A DNA stretch of 64,000 nt from Spongiactinospora sp. TRM90649 (GTDB lineage Bacteria > Actinomycetota > Actinomycetes > Streptosporangiales > Streptosporangiaceae), in NCBI RefSeq assembly GCF_029382225.1, contig NZ_JARLTC010000010.1:1-64000 (forward strand), in the 5' to 3' direction. Each line of letters opens with the position of its first letter. The stretch's first letter is position 1. Position numbers and translations under genes: made by a program. Of this stretch, positions 36,840 through 46,756 are shown piece after piece. The notes beneath the pieces are model-generated. The model saw nothing but the letters and a program-made list of their open reading frames with translations. It did no database searches and had not been told where the DNA came from.

Positions 36840-36844
36840 TGGGT

Positions 36845-37948
36845 TCACGCCTTCTTCAGCTCGGCCGTCACCGTGTCGATCAGCTCGTTCCAGGACGTCT
36901 CGAACTTCGCGACGCCCTCGTCTTCGAGCACCCGCACGACGTCGTCGTAGTCGATGCCCGCCGCCTTCAACGCCGCCATGGTGTTCCACGCCTGCTCGTA
37001 GAAGGGGCGGACCGTGTCGCCATCGATCCTGGCATGGCCGGCGGCCGCGTCGAGGGTCTTTTCCGGCATGGTGTTGACCACCCCGGAGGTGACCAGTTCG
37101 TCGATGTAGAGCGTGTCCGGGTAGTCCGGGTTCTTGGTGCCGGTGGACGCCCACAGCGGGCGCTGCGGCCGGGCTCCTTCGGCGGCCAGCGCCTTCCACC
37201 GCTCGGAGGCGATGACGTCTTCGAAGGCGGCGTGCGCCAGCCGGGCGTTCGCCACGGCGGCCTTGCCCTTGAGCTCCCGCGCGGCGTCGGTGCCGACGGC
37301 GTCGAGGCGCTTGTCCACCTCGGTGTCCACGCGGCTGACGAAGAACGAGCCCACCGACTCGATCGACGAGACGTCGAGGCCGTTGGCCTTGGCCTGCTCC
37401 AGGCCGGACAGCCAGGCGTCGAGTACCGCGCGGTAGCGCTCCAGGGAGAAGATCAGCGTGACGTTGACGCTGATGCCCTCGGCCAGCGCCGCGGTGATCG
37501 CGGGCAGGCCCTCCTCGGTCGCCGGGATCTTGATGAACAGGTTGGGCCGGTCCACCAGCCACCACAGCGCGCGGGCCTCGGCGACGGTGCGCTCGGTCTC
37601 CCTGGCCAGCCGGGGGTCCACCTCGATGGACACCCGGCCGTCCACGCCGCCGGTGGCGTCGTACACCGGGCGCAGCACGTCGGCGGCCCAGCGGATGTCG
37701 TAGGTCGTGATCGCGCGCACGGCCTCGCCCACGTCGACCCCGCGCACCCGCAGGTCGTGAAGCTGGCCCTCGTAGGCGTCGCCCTTGCTGAGCGCGGCGG
37801 CGAAGATCGTCGGATTCGACGTCACGCCCACCACGTTCTTCGTGCGCACCAGATCGGCAAGGTTGCCGGTGCGCAGCCGATCGCGGCTGATGTCGTCAAG
37901 CCAGATGGCCACTCCGTGGGCCGCCAGCCTGTCAAGGATCTCGCTCAT
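36845..37948 (-). CDS. tal: transaldolase
   Basis: A 367-residue transaldolase. The N-terminus has [10 protein letters not shown] and GVTSNPTIF, the Schiff-base Lys is in [11 protein letters not shown], and [12 protein letters not shown] follows. It transfers dihydroxyacetone units between sugar phosphates. It starts only two bases from the tkt stop. Confidence 0.96.
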   Translation of the reverse strand: MSEILDRLAAHGVAIWLDDISRDRLRTGNLADLVRTKNVVGVTSNPTIFAAALSKGDAYEGQLHDLRVRGVDVGEAVRAITTYDIRWAADVLRPVYDATGGVDGRVSIEVDPRLARETERTVAEARALWWLVDRPNLFIKIPATEEGLPAITAALAEGISVNVTLIFSLERYRAVLDAWLSGLEQAKANGLDVSSIESVGSFFVSRVDTEVDKRLDAVGTDAARELKGKAAVANARLAHAAFEDVIASERWKALAAEGARPQRPLWASTGTKNPDYPDTLYIDELVTSGVVNTMPEKTLDAAAGHARIDGDTVRPFYEQAWNTMAALKAAGIDYDDVVRVLEDEGVAKFETSWNELIDTVTAELKKA

Positions 37949-37950
37949 GG

Positions 37951-40062
37951 TCAGTTTCCCGTCGTCTCGCCCTTGTCGGCCCCCGTCCGCGCGAGGCTGG
38001 CGTTGGCCGCCGCCACCACGCGGTCGGCGGTCAGGCCGAACTGCTCGAACAAGGTCCGGTACGGTGCCGAGGCACCGAAGTGCTCAATGCTGAGCACTTC
38101 CCCCTCTTCTCCCACGAACTCCCGCCAGCCCATCGCGATTCCCGCTTCGACCGCCACACGGGCCTTGATCTCGTGCGGCAGCACCTCCTCGCGGTAGGCG
38201 CGGTCCTGGGCGCGGAACCACTCCACGCACGGCATCGACACGACACGGGCCGGAACGCCCTTGGCCTCCAGGGTCTCGCGCGCCGAAAGGGCGAGCTCGA
38301 CCTCGCTGCCGGTGGCGATGAGGATCACCCTGGGGCGGTCGCCCGACGCCTCGCGCAGGATGTAACCGCCCCTGGCGACCTTCGCCGCGTCGGCGGTCTC
38401 GGCCAGCACCGGGAGGTTCTGGCGGGTCAGCGCCAGCGCCGCCGGGCGGTCGGTGTGCTGCAGCACGATCCTCCAGGCCGCCGCCGTCTCGTTGGCGTCG
38501 GCCGGGCGCACGACGTCGAGGCCCGGAATGGCGCGCAGCGCCCACAGGTGCTCGATCGGCTGGTGGGTCGGGCCGTCCTCGCCCAGACCGATGGAGTCGT
38601 GGGTCCACACGTAGATGACGGGCAGCTTCATCAGCGCCGCCAGCCGGACGGCCGGGCGCATGTAGTCGGAGAAGACCAGGAAGGTGCCGCCGTAGGGGCG
38701 GGTGCCGCCGTGCAGGGCGATGCCGTTGAGGATGGCGCCCATGCCGTGCTCACGGATGCCGAAGTGCAGGGTGCGCCCGTACTTGTTGCCGGGGAACTCC
38801 TTGGTCTGGAACTCCTCGGGGATGAAGGAGGGCTCACCCTTCATCGTGGTGTTGTTGGACTCGGCCAGGTCGGCCGAACCGCCCCACAGCTCGGGGAGCA
38901 CCGGCGCGAGCGCGCTGAGCACCTGCCCGGACGCCTTGCGGGTGGCCACCGAGCCGCCCGCCTCGAACGACGGCAGCGCCGCCGTCCACCCCTCCGGCAG
39001 CTCCCTGGCGGAGATCCGGTCGAACTCCGCCGCGCGGCGCGGGTTGTCGGCACGCCACGCCTGGTACGACTTCTCCCAGTCGGCGCGGGCGTCGCGGCCC
39101 CGGCGCACCACCTCGCGGGCGTGTTCGAGCACCTCGTCCGGCACCTGGAAGGAGACGGCGGGGTCGAGCCCGAGGATCTCCTTGGTGGCGGCCACCTCGT
39201 CGGCGCCGAGCGCAGAGCCGTGGATCTTGCCGGTGTTGCGCTTGTTAGGGGCGGGCCAGCCGATGATGGTGCGCAGCCTGATCAGGCTGGGACGGCCGGT
39301 CTCGGCGCGCGCCTCCTCCATCGCGGCGTGCAGCCGCTGCACGTCCTCGACGTACTCACCGGTGGCGGTCCAGTCGACGTCGACGACGTGCCAGCCGTAC
39401 GCCTCGTAGCGCTTGGCGACATCTTCCGACAGCGCGATCCGGGTGTCGTCCTCGATGGAGATGTGGTTGCTGTCGTACAGCACGACCAGGTTGCCGAGCC
39501 GCTGGTGGCCGGCCAGGGCGCTCACCTCGTGGCTGATGCCCTCCTCGATGTCGCCGTCGGAGGCGAAACACCAGATCATGTGGTCGAAGGGGCTGGTGCC
39601 GGGGGCGGCGTCCGGGTCGAACAGGCCCCGCTCGCGCCGGGCGGCCATGGCCATGCCCACCGCGTTGCCGATGCCCTGGCCGAGCGGGCCGGTGGTCGTC
39701 TCCACGCCCACGGTGTGCCCGTGCTCGGGGTGACCGGGGGTGAGGCTGTCCCACTGGCGCAGCCGCCTGAGGTCGTCGAGCGTCAGGCCGTAGCCGGACA
39801 GGTAGAGCTGAACGTAGAGGGTGAGGCTGGAATGGCCACAGGAGAGGACGAACCGATCACGCCCCGCCCAGCCGGGCTCGGAGGGGTCGTGGCGCATGGT
39901 CCGCTGGAAAAGCAGATACGCGGCCGGGGCGAGGCTCATGGCGGTGCCGGGGTGCCCCGAGCCGGCCTTCTCCACCGCGTCCATAGCCAGGGCGCGGACG
40001 ACGTCGACTGCGCGCCGGTCGAGGTCGGTCCACTCAAGTGCTGGCAAGACTTCGCTGCTCAA
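37951..40062 (-). CDS. tkt: transketolase
   Basis: A 703-residue thiamine-diphosphate enzyme. Seen: [15 protein letters not shown], the ThDP-Mg motif [15 protein letters not shown], and the second-half [24 protein letters not shown] and [18 protein letters not shown] 40062 was chosen for length and a GGAG nine bases upstream; the 84 extra residues of the longest frame do not resemble the family. It is the first gene of the tkt-tal-pgi-zwf-opcA-pgl operon. Confidence 0.95.
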   Translation of the reverse strand: MSSEVLPALEWTDLDRRAVDVVRALAMDAVEKAGSGHPGTAMSLAPAAYLLFQRTMRHDPSEPGWAGRDRFVLSCGHSSLTLYVQLYLSGYGLTLDDLRRLRQWDSLTPGHPEHGHTVGVETTTGPLGQGIGNAVGMAMAARRERGLFDPDAAPGTSPFDHMIWCFASDGDIEEGISHEVSALAGHQRLGNLVVLYDSNHISIEDDTRIALSEDVAKRYEAYGWHVVDVDWTATGEYVEDVQRLHAAMEEARAETGRPSLIRLRTIIGWPAPNKRNTGKIHGSALGADEVAATKEILGLDPAVSFQVPDEVLEHAREVVRRGRDARADWEKSYQAWRADNPRRAAEFDRISARELPEGWTAALPSFEAGGSVATRKASGQVLSALAPVLPELWGGSADLAESNNTTMKGEPSFIPEEFQTKEFPGNKYGRTLHFGIREHGMGAILNGIALHGGTRPYGGTFLVFSDYMRPAVRLAALMKLPVIYVWTHDSIGLGEDGPTHQPIEHLWALRAIPGLDVVRPADANETAAAWRIVLQHTDRPAALALTRQNLPVLAETADAAKVARGGYILREASGDRPRVILIATGSEVELALSARETLEAKGVPARVVSMPCVEWFRAQDRAYREEVLPHEIKARVAVEAGIAMGWREFVGEEGEVLSIEHFGASAPYRTLFEQFGLTADRVVAAANASLARTGADKGETTGN

Positions 40063-40378
40063 CTGCTCGATCTCCGGATCTACTCGTGATTGTGGCGCCG
40101 GTTGGCATTTCCCGCCCACATCGGACCCTAACGGGTCGAGCCTCCCAGCGTGGGGCGGCCCGCCGTGCCGCTTGACCGGCCCCGATGAATTCTTCCTGCG
40201 GAGGGGACGAAACCCGTGTTCGGAGCCTTCCGCCACGCGGCGCCCGGCCCCCGTACCGGGACCGGTGGTGCCTGGCACTACAGTGAGTCTCCGAGCTGGC
40301 TGGTGCCCGCACATTCCACGGATCCGCTCTGATCAGAGGTTACGCGTTGACCCCGCACGTGCTGGAAGCGCCTTGACG
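40063..40378. other. divergent control region between tkt and ctaB
   Basis: 316 bases without a gene. It carries the promoters of the pentose phosphate operon (minus) and of ctaB (plus). A TACAGT -10-like element at 40279-40284 (plus) is visible; matching -35 boxes are not convincing. No palindrome stands out. Confidence 0.5.
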
Positions 40379-41335
40379 GTGCTGACGAACAAGCCCTCGG
40401 CGGCCACGATAGAGGCCGCCGCCCAGGCGCGTCCCCTTTCCGGGCACCGCGCGGTGGGCACGGTGATCAAGGCCTATGTCGCTCTGACGAAGCCGCGGAT
40501 CATCGAGCTGCTCCTGATCACCACCCTGCCCGTGATGTTCCTGGCGGCCCGCGGCCTGCCCGCCCTGTGGCCGGCCGTCGCCACGCTGGTGTTCGGCACC
40601 CTGTCGGCGGGCAGCGCCAACGCGCTGAACTGCTACATCGACCGCGACATCGACGCGGCCATGCGGCGCACCCGCCGCCGCCCGCTGGCCCGCCACGAGG
40701 TCTCGCCCAGGGGCGCGCTGGTCTTCGGCGTGGTGCTCGGCGCGCTGGCCACGCTGGGCCTGGGCCTGTCGGTGAACTGGCTGGCCGGGCTGCTGTCACT
40801 GGCGGCGATCCTCTTCTACGTCTTCGTGTACTCCCTGCTGCTCAAGCGGCGCACGTCGCAGAACGTGGTGTGGGGCGGCATCGCCGGGTGCATGCCGGTG
40901 CTGATCGGCTGGGCCGGGATCACCGGGCGGCTCGACTGGGCGCCGCTGGTGCTGTTCGGGGTGGTCTTCTTCTGGACCCCGCCGCACACCTGGACGCTGG
41001 CGATGCGCTACCGCGAGGACTACGCCGCCGCCGAGGTGCCGATGCTCCCCGTGGTCGCCACCGAGCGCCGGGTGGTGCTGGAGAGCATCGCCTACACCTG
41101 GGCCACCGTGGCGTGCTCGCTGCTGCTGTGGCCGGTGGCCGGCACCACGCTGCTCTACCCGGCCGTCGCCGTCGTGCTCGGCGCCGCCTGCCTGTGGGAG
41201 GTGCACCGCCTGCTGGCCCGCGTCAACGCGGGCAAGACCGGTGTGGCGCTGCGGCCGATGCGGTTCTTCCACTGGTCCAACGCCTACCTGGCGCTGCTCT
41301 TCCTGGCCGTCGCGGTCGACTCCCTGCTGGCCTGA
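40379..41335 (+). CDS. ctaB: protoheme IX farnesyltransferase (heme O synthase)
   Basis: A 318-residue UbiA-type prenyltransferase with about nine membrane helices. The Mg-diphosphate motif [19 protein letters not shown] and the second Asp-rich loop ([16 protein letters not shown]) are present. It adds farnesyl to heme B for cytochrome oxidase. The start is uncertain between GTG 40379 and TTG 40373, which share the GGAAG ribosome site. It is divergent from tkt as in streptomycetes. Confidence 0.94.
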   Translation: MLTNKPSAATIEAAAQARPLSGHRAVGTVIKAYVALTKPRIIELLLITTLPVMFLAARGLPALWPAVATLVFGTLSAGSANALNCYIDRDIDAAMRRTRRRPLARHEVSPRGALVFGVVLGALATLGLGLSVNWLAGLLSLAAILFYVFVYSLLLKRRTSQNVVWGGIAGCMPVLIGWAGITGRLDWAPLVLFGVVFFWTPPHTWTLAMRYREDYAAAEVPMLPVVATERRVVLESIAYTWATVACSLLLWPVAGTTLLYPAVAVVLGAACLWEVHRLLARVNAGKTGVALRPMRFFHWSNAYLALLFLAVAVDSLLA

Positions 41336-41370
41336 ACCGGCCGGGAGCGGACAGGTCGTGGCTGATCGGT

Positions 41371-41376
41371 TACCCT
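41371..41376 (+). promoter_or_regulatory. -10 element, probable leaderless start of the PrsW gene
   Basis: TACCCT lies six bases before ATG 41383, with CGGACA at 41348-41353 as a weak -35 (17-base spacer). No ribosome site is seen. Confidence 0.4.
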
Positions 41377-41382
41377 CGCCAC

Positions 41383-42525
41383 ATGATGAGCCGTGATCCC
41401 CGCTGGGTGCTCAAGGACCGCCCTTCGTTCGGACTCATCATCGGGCTGGTCGTCACCGGTCTGTGCGCCCTGGCGTCCTTCTCATTCGACCTGCTCGACG
41501 GCGGGACGGTCCGGTTCTTCATCGCCCTCATCCTGGCCATCGCCCCGGTGCCGCTGCTGCTGGCGGCCGTGCTCGGCCTGGACCGCATGGAGCCCGAGCC
41601 CAGGAGCAACCTGATCTTCGCGTTCGCGTGGGGCGCCGGCGTCGCCGTCCTGATCGCGGGCATCGTCAACTCCCTTGGCCTGCTCTACATCCGCGACGCC
41701 GCGGGCCTCAACCCCGCCGACGCCAGGGGCATCGCGGCCACCTTCGGCGCCCCCGTGGTCGAGGAGACCATGAAGGGCCTGGTGCTGCTCGGCCTGCTGC
41801 GGTTTCGCCGGCAGGAGCTGGACGGCCCCACCGACGGCATCATCTACGCCTGCATGGTCGGCCTCGGCTTCGCCATGTCGGAGAACGTCAGTTACTACGT
41901 CGCCGCGCAGAGCGGCGAGCTGGGCGGGCAGGACCTCGCGGTGACCGTGGTGCTGCGGGGCATCCTGTCGCCCTTCGCCCATCCGCTGTTCACCTCGATG
42001 ATCGGCATCGCGGTGGCGGTCGCGGCCAGGCGCAGTGGTTCCGGGCGGGTGCTGGTGGTGGTGGCCGGCTGGATCGGCGCCATGCTGCTGCACGGGCTGT
42101 GGAACGGCTTCGCCACCTACGGCGGGTTCGTCGGCCTGGCCATCGCCTACCTGGTCCTGATGCTGGTCCTGTTCGTGCTGATCGGCGTCGTGATCCGCGA
42201 CCGGCGGCGCATCGTCGCGCTGATCCAGCGCTACCTGCCCGCCTACCAGCCGACGGGGCTGATCACCCCGGCCGACGTGGCCATGCTGTCCTCGCTGCCC
42301 GCCCGCCGTCAGGCCAGGCAGTACGCCAGGGCGCACGGCGGCAAGGGCGGGCTGCGCGCGATGAACGACTACCAGCTCGCCGCGACGGAGCTGGGGCTGC
42401 TGCACGAGCGGGCGGCGCGGCGGGCGATCGGCGAGCGGACCTTCTACGACGAGCAGCGGGCCCTGCTGGAGTGCCTGCGGATGGCCAGGATCGGCATGCC
42501 CGTGCCGGGCGCCACGGCCCTCTAG
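41383..42525 (+). CDS. PrsW-family intramembrane metalloprotease
   Basis: A 380-residue membrane protein with about eight helices. It carries the PrsW signature: VVEETMKGLVLL (EExxK), FAMSENVSYY, and His in FAHPLFTSMIG and LLHGLWN. The last 90 residues are a soluble tail (SSLPARRQARQYAR). In Bacillus PrsW cleaves the anti-sigma factor RsiW; the target here is unknown. Probably leaderless. Confidence 0.88.
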   Translation: MMSRDPRWVLKDRPSFGLIIGLVVTGLCALASFSFDLLDGGTVRFFIALILAIAPVPLLLAAVLGLDRMEPEPRSNLIFAFAWGAGVAVLIAGIVNSLGLLYIRDAAGLNPADARGIAATFGAPVVEETMKGLVLLGLLRFRRQELDGPTDGIIYACMVGLGFAMSENVSYYVAAQSGELGGQDLAVTVVLRGILSPFAHPLFTSMIGIAVAVAARRSGSGRVLVVVAGWIGAMLLHGLWNGFATYGGFVGLAIAYLVLMLVLFVLIGVVIRDRRRIVALIQRYLPAYQPTGLITPADVAMLSSLPARRQARQYARAHGGKGGLRAMNDYQLAATELGLLHERAARRAIGERTFYDEQRALLECLRMARIGMPVPGATAL

Positions 42526-42547
42526 GCACGGCCCCTGGGCGCGGCGC

Positions 42548-43249
42548 TCAACGGGGCGGGTGGCGGGTCAGCGCCTCGTGCAGCGAGGTCTCGGGGGGGC
42601 CGGGAAAGCGCGGCTCGGAGCGCAGCACCACGGCGTCCAGGAAGCCCTTGGCCGAGGCGAGGAACTCCCTGGCGGCGTAGGCGAGGGTGGGGCCCGGCCA
42701 CTGGGCCGAGGAGTCGTCGCCGACGCCGAAGGCGGCGAGCCCGGCCGTACGGCACAGCGTGACCGCCCTAGGCAGGTGGAAGACCTGCGTGATCACCGTG
42801 ACGCGGTCGGCCCCGAACACCTGCCGGGCCCGCACACAGGAGTCCCAGGTGTCGAATCCCGCGTAGTCGAGCACCACGGCGTCGCCGGGGACCCCCTTGG
42901 CCACCAGGTAGTCGCGCATCACCGTCGGCTCGTCGTAGCCCGTCCGGCCGTTGTCGCCGGACAGCAGCAGCGCACGGACCCGGCCCGCGTGGTAGAGGGC
43001 GGCGGCGATGTCGAGCCGCTTGGCCAGCATCGGCGTGGGCCGGTCCCAGCGGATCCCCGCGCCCAGCACCAGCGCCACCGGGGCCTCGGGGACCTCGCCC
43101 AGCCAGGAGGAGCCGTTCCCCGCCACCGCGCGGTGCCCGGAGCTGGCCAGCCAGGCCCAGGTGAGGGGTGCCAGGGCGAGCACGCTGAGCAGGACCACGG
43201 CCTGGAAGACGCGGCGGCGGGCGGTGCGCGACTGGCGGTGCACGGGCAT
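42548..43249 (-). CDS. YdcF/SanA-like DUF218 protein
   Basis: A 233-residue protein with one N-terminal membrane helix (about 14-33) and a DUF218 domain: ALVLGAGIRWDRPTPMLAKRLD, LLLSGDNG, DYAGFDTWDSCVRARQVF, and VTVITQVFHLPRA. SanA/ElyC homologs act at the cell envelope. Its start is 34 bases from the ctaA stop, so it may share that operon. Confidence 0.86.
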   Translation of the reverse strand: MPVHRQSRTARRRVFQAVVLLSVLALAPLTWAWLASSGHRAVAGNGSSWLGEVPEAPVALVLGAGIRWDRPTPMLAKRLDIAAALYHAGRVRALLLSGDNGRTGYDEPTVMRDYLVAKGVPGDAVVLDYAGFDTWDSCVRARQVFGADRVTVITQVFHLPRAVTLCRTAGLAAFGVGDDSSAQWPGPTLAYAAREFLASAKGFLDAVVLRSEPRFPGPPETSLHEALTRHPPR

Positions 43250-43282
43250 CAGCCTTTCGGCGGCCGGTTCGGGGGCGGCCCG

Positions 43283-44275
43283 CTAGGCGGGCACGGCGTC
43301 GAGCGGCCGGGTGACCGGGGCGGGCAGGGGGCCGCGAGATCGCATCATATACAGCACGCGCAGCGTGGCGATCCAGACGAGCGTCGCTCCGAGCGCGTGC
43401 AGCGCAACCAGCGCGGCGGGCACGGCGGTGAAGTACTGCACGTATCCGATGACACCCTGGGCGAGTTCGACGCCCAGCAGGACCAGCGCGGCGCGCCGCG
43501 CCCGTCCGGGCGCGTCGGTCACGTGCAGCGCGAACAGCAGCGCGAAGGTCAGGCCGACGACGGCGTACGCCGCGTCGGCGTGCAGCCTGGCCACCATCTC
43601 CAGGTCGAAGCCGAACCTGCTGGCCGCCTCGTCGCCGGAGTGCGGCCCGCTGCCGGTCACCACGACCCCCGCGACCACCAGCACGAACACCGCCGCGACC
43701 AGTACGAAGGCGAGCACCCTGATGTCTCGGTGGACCATGCGGACCGGTGGGCCGTCGCCCTCGCGGGAGCGCGCGTAGAACGCGTAGCAGGCGGCGATCA
43801 GCCCGATCGAGATGAGGAAGTGCATGCCCACGGTGACCGGGTTCAGCGCGCTGCGCACCACGAGCCCGCCCCACAGGGCCTGCGCCGCGACGCCGAGCGG
43901 CTGCAGCCAGGCCAGGCGCACCAGTGCGGGACGGCGGGGCGCCAGTCGCAGCGCCGCCAGCAGGCACGCGGCGCCCGCCGCCAGCACCAGGAAGGTCATC
44001 AGCCGGTTGCCGAACTCGATGGCGGTGTTGATCGGCGAGATCTCGGGATGGGCGACCGGCAGGAAGCTGTCGGGGGTGCAGCGCGGCCAGGTGGGGCAGC
44101 CGAGCCCCGACTCCGTGACCCGTACGACCACGCCGGTGACGGTGATCCCCGCGTTGGCCACGATCGCCGCCACGGCCCAGCGGCGCAGGGTGGCCGGGGT
44201 GGGCGTCCAGAAGGAATGGAACAACGCGTGCGCGAGGTCGCGCACGCGGTCAACGATGCGGGTCACGGCACTCAT
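43283..44275 (-). CDS. ctaA: heme A synthase
   Basis: A 330-residue membrane protein with about eight helices. It converts heme O to heme A after CtaB. Conserved features: VRVTESGLGCPTWPRC, EFGNRL, and paired His residues in helices (GMHFLISIG, ARLHADAAY, VALHALGA). The start is taken at ATG 44275; ATG 44290 is possible and neither has a strong ribosome site. It lies opposite ctaB across the PrsW and YdcF genes. Confidence 0.93.
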   Translation of the reverse strand: MSAVTRIVDRVRDLAHALFHSFWTPTPATLRRWAVAAIVANAGITVTGVVVRVTESGLGCPTWPRCTPDSFLPVAHPEISPINTAIEFGNRLMTFLVLAAGAACLLAALRLAPRRPALVRLAWLQPLGVAAQALWGGLVVRSALNPVTVGMHFLISIGLIAACYAFYARSREGDGPPVRMVHRDIRVLAFVLVAAVFVLVVAGVVVTGSGPHSGDEAASRFGFDLEMVARLHADAAYAVVGLTFALLFALHVTDAPGRARRAALVLLGVELAQGVIGYVQYFTAVPAALVALHALGATLVWIATLRVLYMMRSRGPLPAPVTRPLDAVPA

Positions 44276-44385
44276 GGTAGGCGGACCCATGGTCGGTCCC
44301 GCCCACACCCCTTCCGGAGGGTATGGACCATCTCGGTTTCGGACAGTACCGACGTACACGATGGAAATGACCCTGGCGACCTAAA

Positions 44386-44400
44386 AATATGTGACATATT
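44386..44400. promoter_or_regulatory. 15-bp palindrome, probable GntR/FCD operator
   Basis: AATATGTGACATATT has perfect 7-base arms around a central G, in an AT-rich island 26 bases before the dehydrogenase gene. Its shape fits FCD-type GntR operators, and such a regulator is encoded at 46757. Confidence 0.6.
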
Positions 44401-44426
44401 ATTGCGGCCGACGAGAGGAGGCGCCC

Positions 44427-45565
44427 GTGCCGGACGTCGTCGTCATCGGCGCGGGAGCGGTCGGCGCCGCCTGCGCGTTCTACGCGGCACGGGCCGGGCT
44501 CTCGGTGACCGTCCTCGATCGCGGGCCGGTGGCGGGCGGCACCACCGGCGCGGGCGAGGGCAACCTGCTGGTCTCCGACAAGGAACCGGGGCCGGAACTC
44601 GACCTTGCCCTGCACTCCAGCCGCCTGTGGGCCGCGCTCGCCGGTCCGGAGGGGCCCGGCGGCTTCGAATACGAGACCAAGGGCGGGCTCGTCGTCGCCG
44701 AGACCGGCGAGACCGTGGCCGCGCTCGCCGTACTGGCCGACGCCCAGCACGAGGCGGGCGTGGAGCGCGTCCACGCGGCCCCGGCCGACCTGCCCGGCTA
44801 CGAGCCGCACCTCGCGCCCGGCCTCGCGGGCGGCGTGTTCTACCCACAGGACGCGCAGGTCCAGCCCGCGCCGGCGGCGGCCCGGCTGATCCGGGCCTCC
44901 GGCGCGGCCCTGCGCACGGGCGTGGCCGTCACCGGCTTCCTGCGCGCGGGCGACCGCGTCACCGGAGTGCGCACCTCGCGGGGGGACGTCCCGGCGGGAG
45001 CCGTGATCAACGCCGCCGGGACCTGGGGCGGCGACGTCGCCGCGCTGGCGGGAGCGGAGTTGCCGATCATGCCCAGGCGCGGATTCGTGCTGGTCACCGA
45101 GCCGCTGCCGGAACCGCTGATCCGGCACAAGGTCTACACCGCCGCCTACGTGACCGACGTGGCCGGGGACACCGCGGCCTTGGCCGCCAGCGCGGTGATC
45201 GAGGGCACGCCCGCCGGGCCGGTGCTCATCGGGGCGAGCCGCGAGCGCGTCGGCTTCGACAGGACCGTCTCGTTGCCCGTCCTGCGCGCCCTCGCCGCGC
45301 GGGCCGTGGCGCTGTTCCCGGTGCTGTCCCAGGTCCGGGCGATCCGCGCGTACTGCGGGTTCCGCCCCTACTGCCCCGACCACCTGCCAGTGATCGGCCC
45401 CGACCCGCGCGCGCCCGGTCTCCACCACGCCTGCGGACACGAGGGCGCGGGCATCGGCCTGGCCCCCGCCACCGGCCACGCGCTCGCGCGGCTGTTCACC
45501 GGGGCCGCCCCGGAGATCGGCCTCACCCGTTCCTGCCCGATCGTTTCCTGGAGGCGAGCGCATGA
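44427..45565 (+). pseudogene. FAD-dependent amine/imino-acid dehydrogenase (HcnC/DadA-like), frameshifted end
   Basis: The first 365 or so residues form an intact DadA/HcnC-type flavoprotein: the FAD loop VVVIGAGAVGAACAFYAARAG, AGEGNLLVSDKE, and near the end GHEGAGIGLAPATG. At about 45524 the frame changes: the expected C-terminus (PFLPDRFLEASA, then TGA 45563-45565 overlapping the next ATG) lies in another frame. Inserting one base restores it. As sequenced, the frame runs on into the third gene. It could be a sequencing error or a true lesion. Homologs with the 2Fe-2S and second flavin subunits oxidise D-hydroxyproline, D-amino acids or glycine. GTG start, RBS GAGAGGAG. Confidence 0.75.
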
Positions 45566-45807
45566 GCGCCGGATTCGAGATCATCCTCGACGGCGGGCCG
45601 GTGCCGGTCCGCCTCGGCCAGACGATCGGCGCGGCACTGCACGCGGCGGGCATCCGGTCCTGGCAGGTCACCGGAGGCCGCGCCCGGGGCCTGTTCTGCG
45701 GCATCGGCGTCTGCTTCGAATGCCTGGTCACCGTCAACGGCACGCCGTCGCTGCGCGCCTGCCAGGTCCAGGCGCGGCCGGGCGACCGGGTGGCGGCGGG
45801 CCGATGA
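45562..45807 (+). CDS. (2Fe-2S)-binding subunit, HcnA-like
   Basis: An 81-residue ferredoxin-like electron-transfer subunit with the Cys set FCGIGVCFECLV and RACQ for one [2Fe-2S] cluster. ATG overlaps the restored stop of the upstream flavoprotein, and its own stop overlaps the next ATG (ATGA at 45804). This is the standard hcnC-A-B coupling. The gene itself looks intact. Confidence 0.88.
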   Translation: MSAGFEIILDGGPVPVRLGQTIGAALHAAGIRSWQVTGGRARGLFCGIGVCFECLVTVNGTPSLRACQVQARPGDRVAAGR

Positions 45808-46403
45808 GCGTGCGCGATCTTGTCGTGATCGGTGGCGGGCCCGCCGGGGTGGCCGCCGCTGCCGCCGCCTCCCGCGCCGGGCTGAGCGTCACCCTGATCG
45901 ACGGCGGCCCGCGCCTGGGCGGGCAGTACTTCCGCCACCCGCCCGGCGCCCCCGGCGCGCCGTCCGCGCTGCGGCGGTTCCCGCGGATGGAACGGGAGGT
46001 GCGCTCCCGCGCCGAGGTGCTGACCGGCCACCAAGTCTGGGCGGTCGAACGCCGGGACGGGGAGCTGGCCGCGCACTGCCTGGCGGGCGACCGCGAGGAG
46101 CGCCCCGTGACCGTGGCCGCCCGGCGGCTGCTGATCGCGGCGGGCGCCCAGGCGCTGCTGAAGGGGGAACGCGTGGTCGCGGGCCGCCGCGTGGTGGTGG
46201 CGGGCACCGGGCCGTTCCTGCTGCCGGTGGCGAGCGACCTGGCCGCGACCGACGCCGCGACCGCCGCCGCCGCGCTGCCGATGGCGCGGGCCGTGGACGT
46301 GCTGGCCGTGACCGCGGCCGGGCCCGGCGACGTGGGCCGGCGTCGCCGAAGCGGACCTGATCGCGTGCTGCACCACCGCCAGAATCCCGTTGTTCCCCGG
46401 TAA
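45804..46403 (+). pseudogene. FAD/NAD oxidoreductase (HcnB-like), truncated
   Basis: It starts well (LVVIGGGPAGVAAAAAASRAG, GGQYFRHP) but reaches only 199 residues against about 450 for the family. A segment of about 20 residues that should precede the GAQALLKG stretch (normally containing a PGWTLPGV-like motif) is missing in frame near 46138. After GTGPFLLPVASDL the similarity fades and the frame ends at 46403 in unrelated sequence. Two deletions are inferred. The product cannot be a full flavoenzyme. Confidence 0.72.
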
Positions 46404-46722
46404 ACTCGTCAAGGACGATGCCATCGTCGTCGCCGTGGGCTCACACGAGCCCGGGGCGCGCGAGGTCGACGAGAATCTGATCGCACGAGGCACGGTGGTC
46501 GTCGAAGCCCGTAGCGCCGCACTCGCCGAGGCGGGGGACCTGCTCATCCCACTCAGTGCAGGTATGATCACAGACGGCCACTTTGCCGTGAACCTGGCGG
46601 AGCTGGTCGTCGGCGGTGTGACCCCGGGGCACGGTCCCGGAGTGTTCAAGAGTGTCGGCATGGCCTGGGAGGATCTGGTCATGGCCGCCGCCGCGTTCCG
46701 GCGCTCGGCGGTTCCGCGATGA
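46322..46722 (+). pseudogene. ornithine cyclodeaminase/mu-crystallin-like, C-terminal remnant
   Basis: In the frame that is stop-free from about 46312, the translation reads GVAEADLIACCTTARIPLF, then AVGSHEPGAREVDE, and later GDLLIPLSAGMI. This is the last third of an ornithine cyclodeaminase/1-pyrroline-2-carboxylate reductase-type protein. The N-terminal two thirds are absent, and the fragment is fused out of frame to the hcnB remnant. A deletion probably removed the end of hcnB and the start of this gene. Confidence 0.68.
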
Positions 46723-46756
46723 GTCGTACGTGTTCCGGCGCTAGAGAAGGGCACCG

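Noticed and set aside
35226..37565. A 779-residue extended Pgi
   Set aside because: The first part is out-of-frame tal sequence; the conserved isomerase starts at 36839.
44337..44354. A further copy of the island operator (TTTCGGAC-AG-TACCGACG) upstream of ctaA
   Set aside because: The right arm matches at only five of eight positions, and it lies far outside the island with no fitting promoter.
44391..46403. One 670-residue flavoprotein made of HcnC and HcnB halves
   Set aside because: The middle is out-of-frame translation of an intact 2Fe-2S gene, and the natural stop and overlap are recovered by one base; a frameshift is simpler than a fusion.
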